From JBDHZU01 sp039812085 (GTDB taxonomy: Bacteria; Actinomycetota; Actinomycetes; S36-B12; UBA10799): a stretch of 7,748 nt of DNA. The DNA lies in the NCBI GenBank assembly GCA_039812085.1, contig JBDHZU010000096.1, positions 1-7,748 on the forward strand. Reading direction: 5' to 3'. Below are positions 6,812 to 7,748 of this stretch, piece by piece. Every line of letters begins with the position of its first letter. Positions within the stretch are counted from its first letter, which is position 1. Both the position numbers and the translations under genes were made by a program. The notes beneath the pieces were generated by a model. It was not told where the DNA came from and ran no database searches. It was given only the letters and a program-made list of their open reading frames with translations.

Positions 6812-7279
6812 ATGACCAGACTGTCCCCCGGCGATAAAGCACCAGACTTCACTGCCACCGACGATTCCGGTACCACGCGAAGCCTGGCCGACTACAAAGG
6901 TCAGCGAGTCGTGCTCTACGCCTACCCGGCAGCGATGACACCGGGTTGCACCAAGCAAGCATGCGACTTCCGCGACTCCTTGGACGCACTACATAGCGCT
7001 GGTCTACAAGTGCTCGGCATCTCTCCGGACAAACCTGAGAAGCTCGCCAAATTCGTCGAACGCGATCAGCTCACTTTCCCCCTACTGTCCGATCCGGATA
7101 AGAAGATCCTCACGAGCTACGGGGCATACGGAGAAAAGAAGCTGTACGGCAAGGTCGTCACGGGCGTGATCCGATCCACCTTTGTCATCGACGAAAAAGG
7201 GAAGATCGAATACGCGGCCTACAACGTCAAGGCCACCGGACATGTCGCCAAACTTCGACGTGACCTGGGAATCGACTAA
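6812..7279 (+). CDS. bcp: Thioredoxin-dependent thiol peroxidase (Bcp/PrxQ-type peroxiredoxin)
   Basis: The protein has 155 residues, the usual Bcp length, and is preceded by AGGAG at 6801-6805, six bases before the ATG. It reduces hydrogen peroxide and organic hydroperoxides in the cytosol using thioredoxin. Visible hallmarks are the N-terminal GDKAPDFTATDDSG (7-20), the active site PAAMTPGCTKQAC (39-51) with peroxidatic Cys46 and probable resolving Cys51 four residues on, which is the PrxQ-type arrangement, and Arg121 in RSTFVIDEKG. PxxxTxxC is complete, so the enzyme should be active. A longer upstream extension of this frame is not supported: it crosses the divergent promoter region and antisense DUF3618. 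The gene is divergent from the DUF3618/GroES/receptor operon and its stop overlaps the end of the opposite epimerase gene by four bases. Confidence 0.96.
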   Translation: MTRLSPGDKAPDFTATDDSGTTRSLADYKGQRVVLYAYPAAMTPGCTKQACDFRDSLDALHSAGLQVLGISPDKPEKLAKFVERDQLTFPLLSDPDKKILTSYGAYGEKKLYGKVVTGVIRSTFVIDEKGKIEYAAYNVKATGHVAKLRRDLGID

Positions 7280-7748
7280 CGACTGGCTTGTGAGCGCGCC
7301 TCAGCTAGCGCTGCATAGTCCGGCAAGATCCCCTGCTCGCGAGCCTGTTCCCAGGTTGGAGCTTGCTGATCCTTGTCGCTGAGCACGTAGTCCAGCTCAG
7401 GTAACGGCAGACCCAACCGAGAGTCCAACGGATTGATCCCGAATTCGTTACCTGGGCTATACGGCGTCGAACATAAGTAAGTCACTGTCGCCCATTCGGT
7501 CAACGCCACAAACGCATGGCCGACGCCTTCTGGCAGGAACAACGCTTCCCGGCCATCCGCCGTTAGCTCGGCTGAGACAACCTCGCCCTCAGTGGGAGAA
7601 CCAACTCGCACATCAATTGCAAGGTCGAGGACTGAACCCGCCGCACACACGACGTACTTGGCTTGACTCGGCCAGTTGCGAGCAAAGTGCACACCCCGCA
7701 ACGACCCTTGCCGAGAAACCGACTGATTGACCTGAACCATGTCGAATA
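7276..7748 (-). CDS. rfbC: dTDP-4-dehydrorhamnose 3,5-epimerase (RmlC/RfbC), N-terminus beyond window
   Basis: The frame remains open to the right edge, so the gene begins outside. The internal ATG at 7738-7740 is not the likely start: the family normally has about 45-50 residues before the QVNQSVS motif seen here. The enzyme epimerises C3 and C5 of dTDP-4-keto-6-deoxyglucose in dTDP-L-rhamnose synthesis. Signature residues are present: QVNQSVSRQGSLRGVHF with the catalytic His (codon 7687-7689), QAKYV with its Lys (7657-7659), GVGHAF, STPYSPGNEF with the tyrosine of the active site, and LSDKD. The C-terminus (WEQAREQGILPDY) matches actinobacterial members. It ends in TAG inside the end of bcp. 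Other rhamnose or cell-wall sugar genes may lie to the right, but none is visible. Confidence 0.93.
   Translation of the reverse strand, partial: FDMVQVNQSVSRQGSLRGVHFARNWPSQAKYVVCAAGSVLDLAIDVRVGSPTEGEVVSAELTADGREALFLPEGVGHAFVALTEWATVTYLCSTPYSPGNEFGINPLDSRLGLPLPELDYVLSDKDQQAPTWEQAREQGILPDYAALAEARSQASR

Overview
The window looks like a chromosomal segment from an actinobacterium with moderately high GC. The evidence is the tRNA-Lys(CUU) sequence, the run of a Bcp-type peroxiredoxin, a DUF3618 protein and a GroES-like protein, and the presence of GTG starts and AGGAG-type ribosome binding sites. I cannot name a genus. There is no sign of a phage, insertion sequence or CRISPR array.

Layout, left to right. 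Positions 1-2974 (minus strand) hold a long secreted surface protein with DUF11-type repeats; its C-terminus lies outside the window. Positions 2975-3275 are mostly non-coding, but contain a 32-codon minus-strand ORF with a near-ideal Shine-Dalgarno sequence, plus the presumed tRNA promoter. A complete tRNA-Lys(CUU) lies at 3276-3348 (plus). It converges on a minus-strand run of three genes: a DUF3618 protein (6358-6690), a GroES-like protein (5991-6353) and an 859-residue receptor/channel (3397-5976). The gaps in this run are 4 and 14 bases, so it is probably one operon. Divergent from it is a Bcp-type thiol peroxidase (6812-7279, plus), which meets a 5'-truncated dTDP-4-dehydrorhamnose 3,5-epimerase gene (7276-7748, minus) with a 4-base tail-to-tail overlap.

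The highlight is the 859-residue protein. In order it has a short cytosolic TPR-like region, a membrane anchor, a complete LivJ/LivK-like periplasmic binding protein fold, a pro-loop beta-sandwich with the FPFD motif in which the cysteines of the animal Cys-loop are replaced, and the four-helix pore of a pentameric ligand-gated ion channel. This suggests a channel whose opening is controlled by an extracellular small-molecule, possibly amino-acid, sensor, with a possible intracellular docking site. Its co-transcription with a GroES-like protein and a small membrane protein is suggestive, but no functional link is shown by the sequence.
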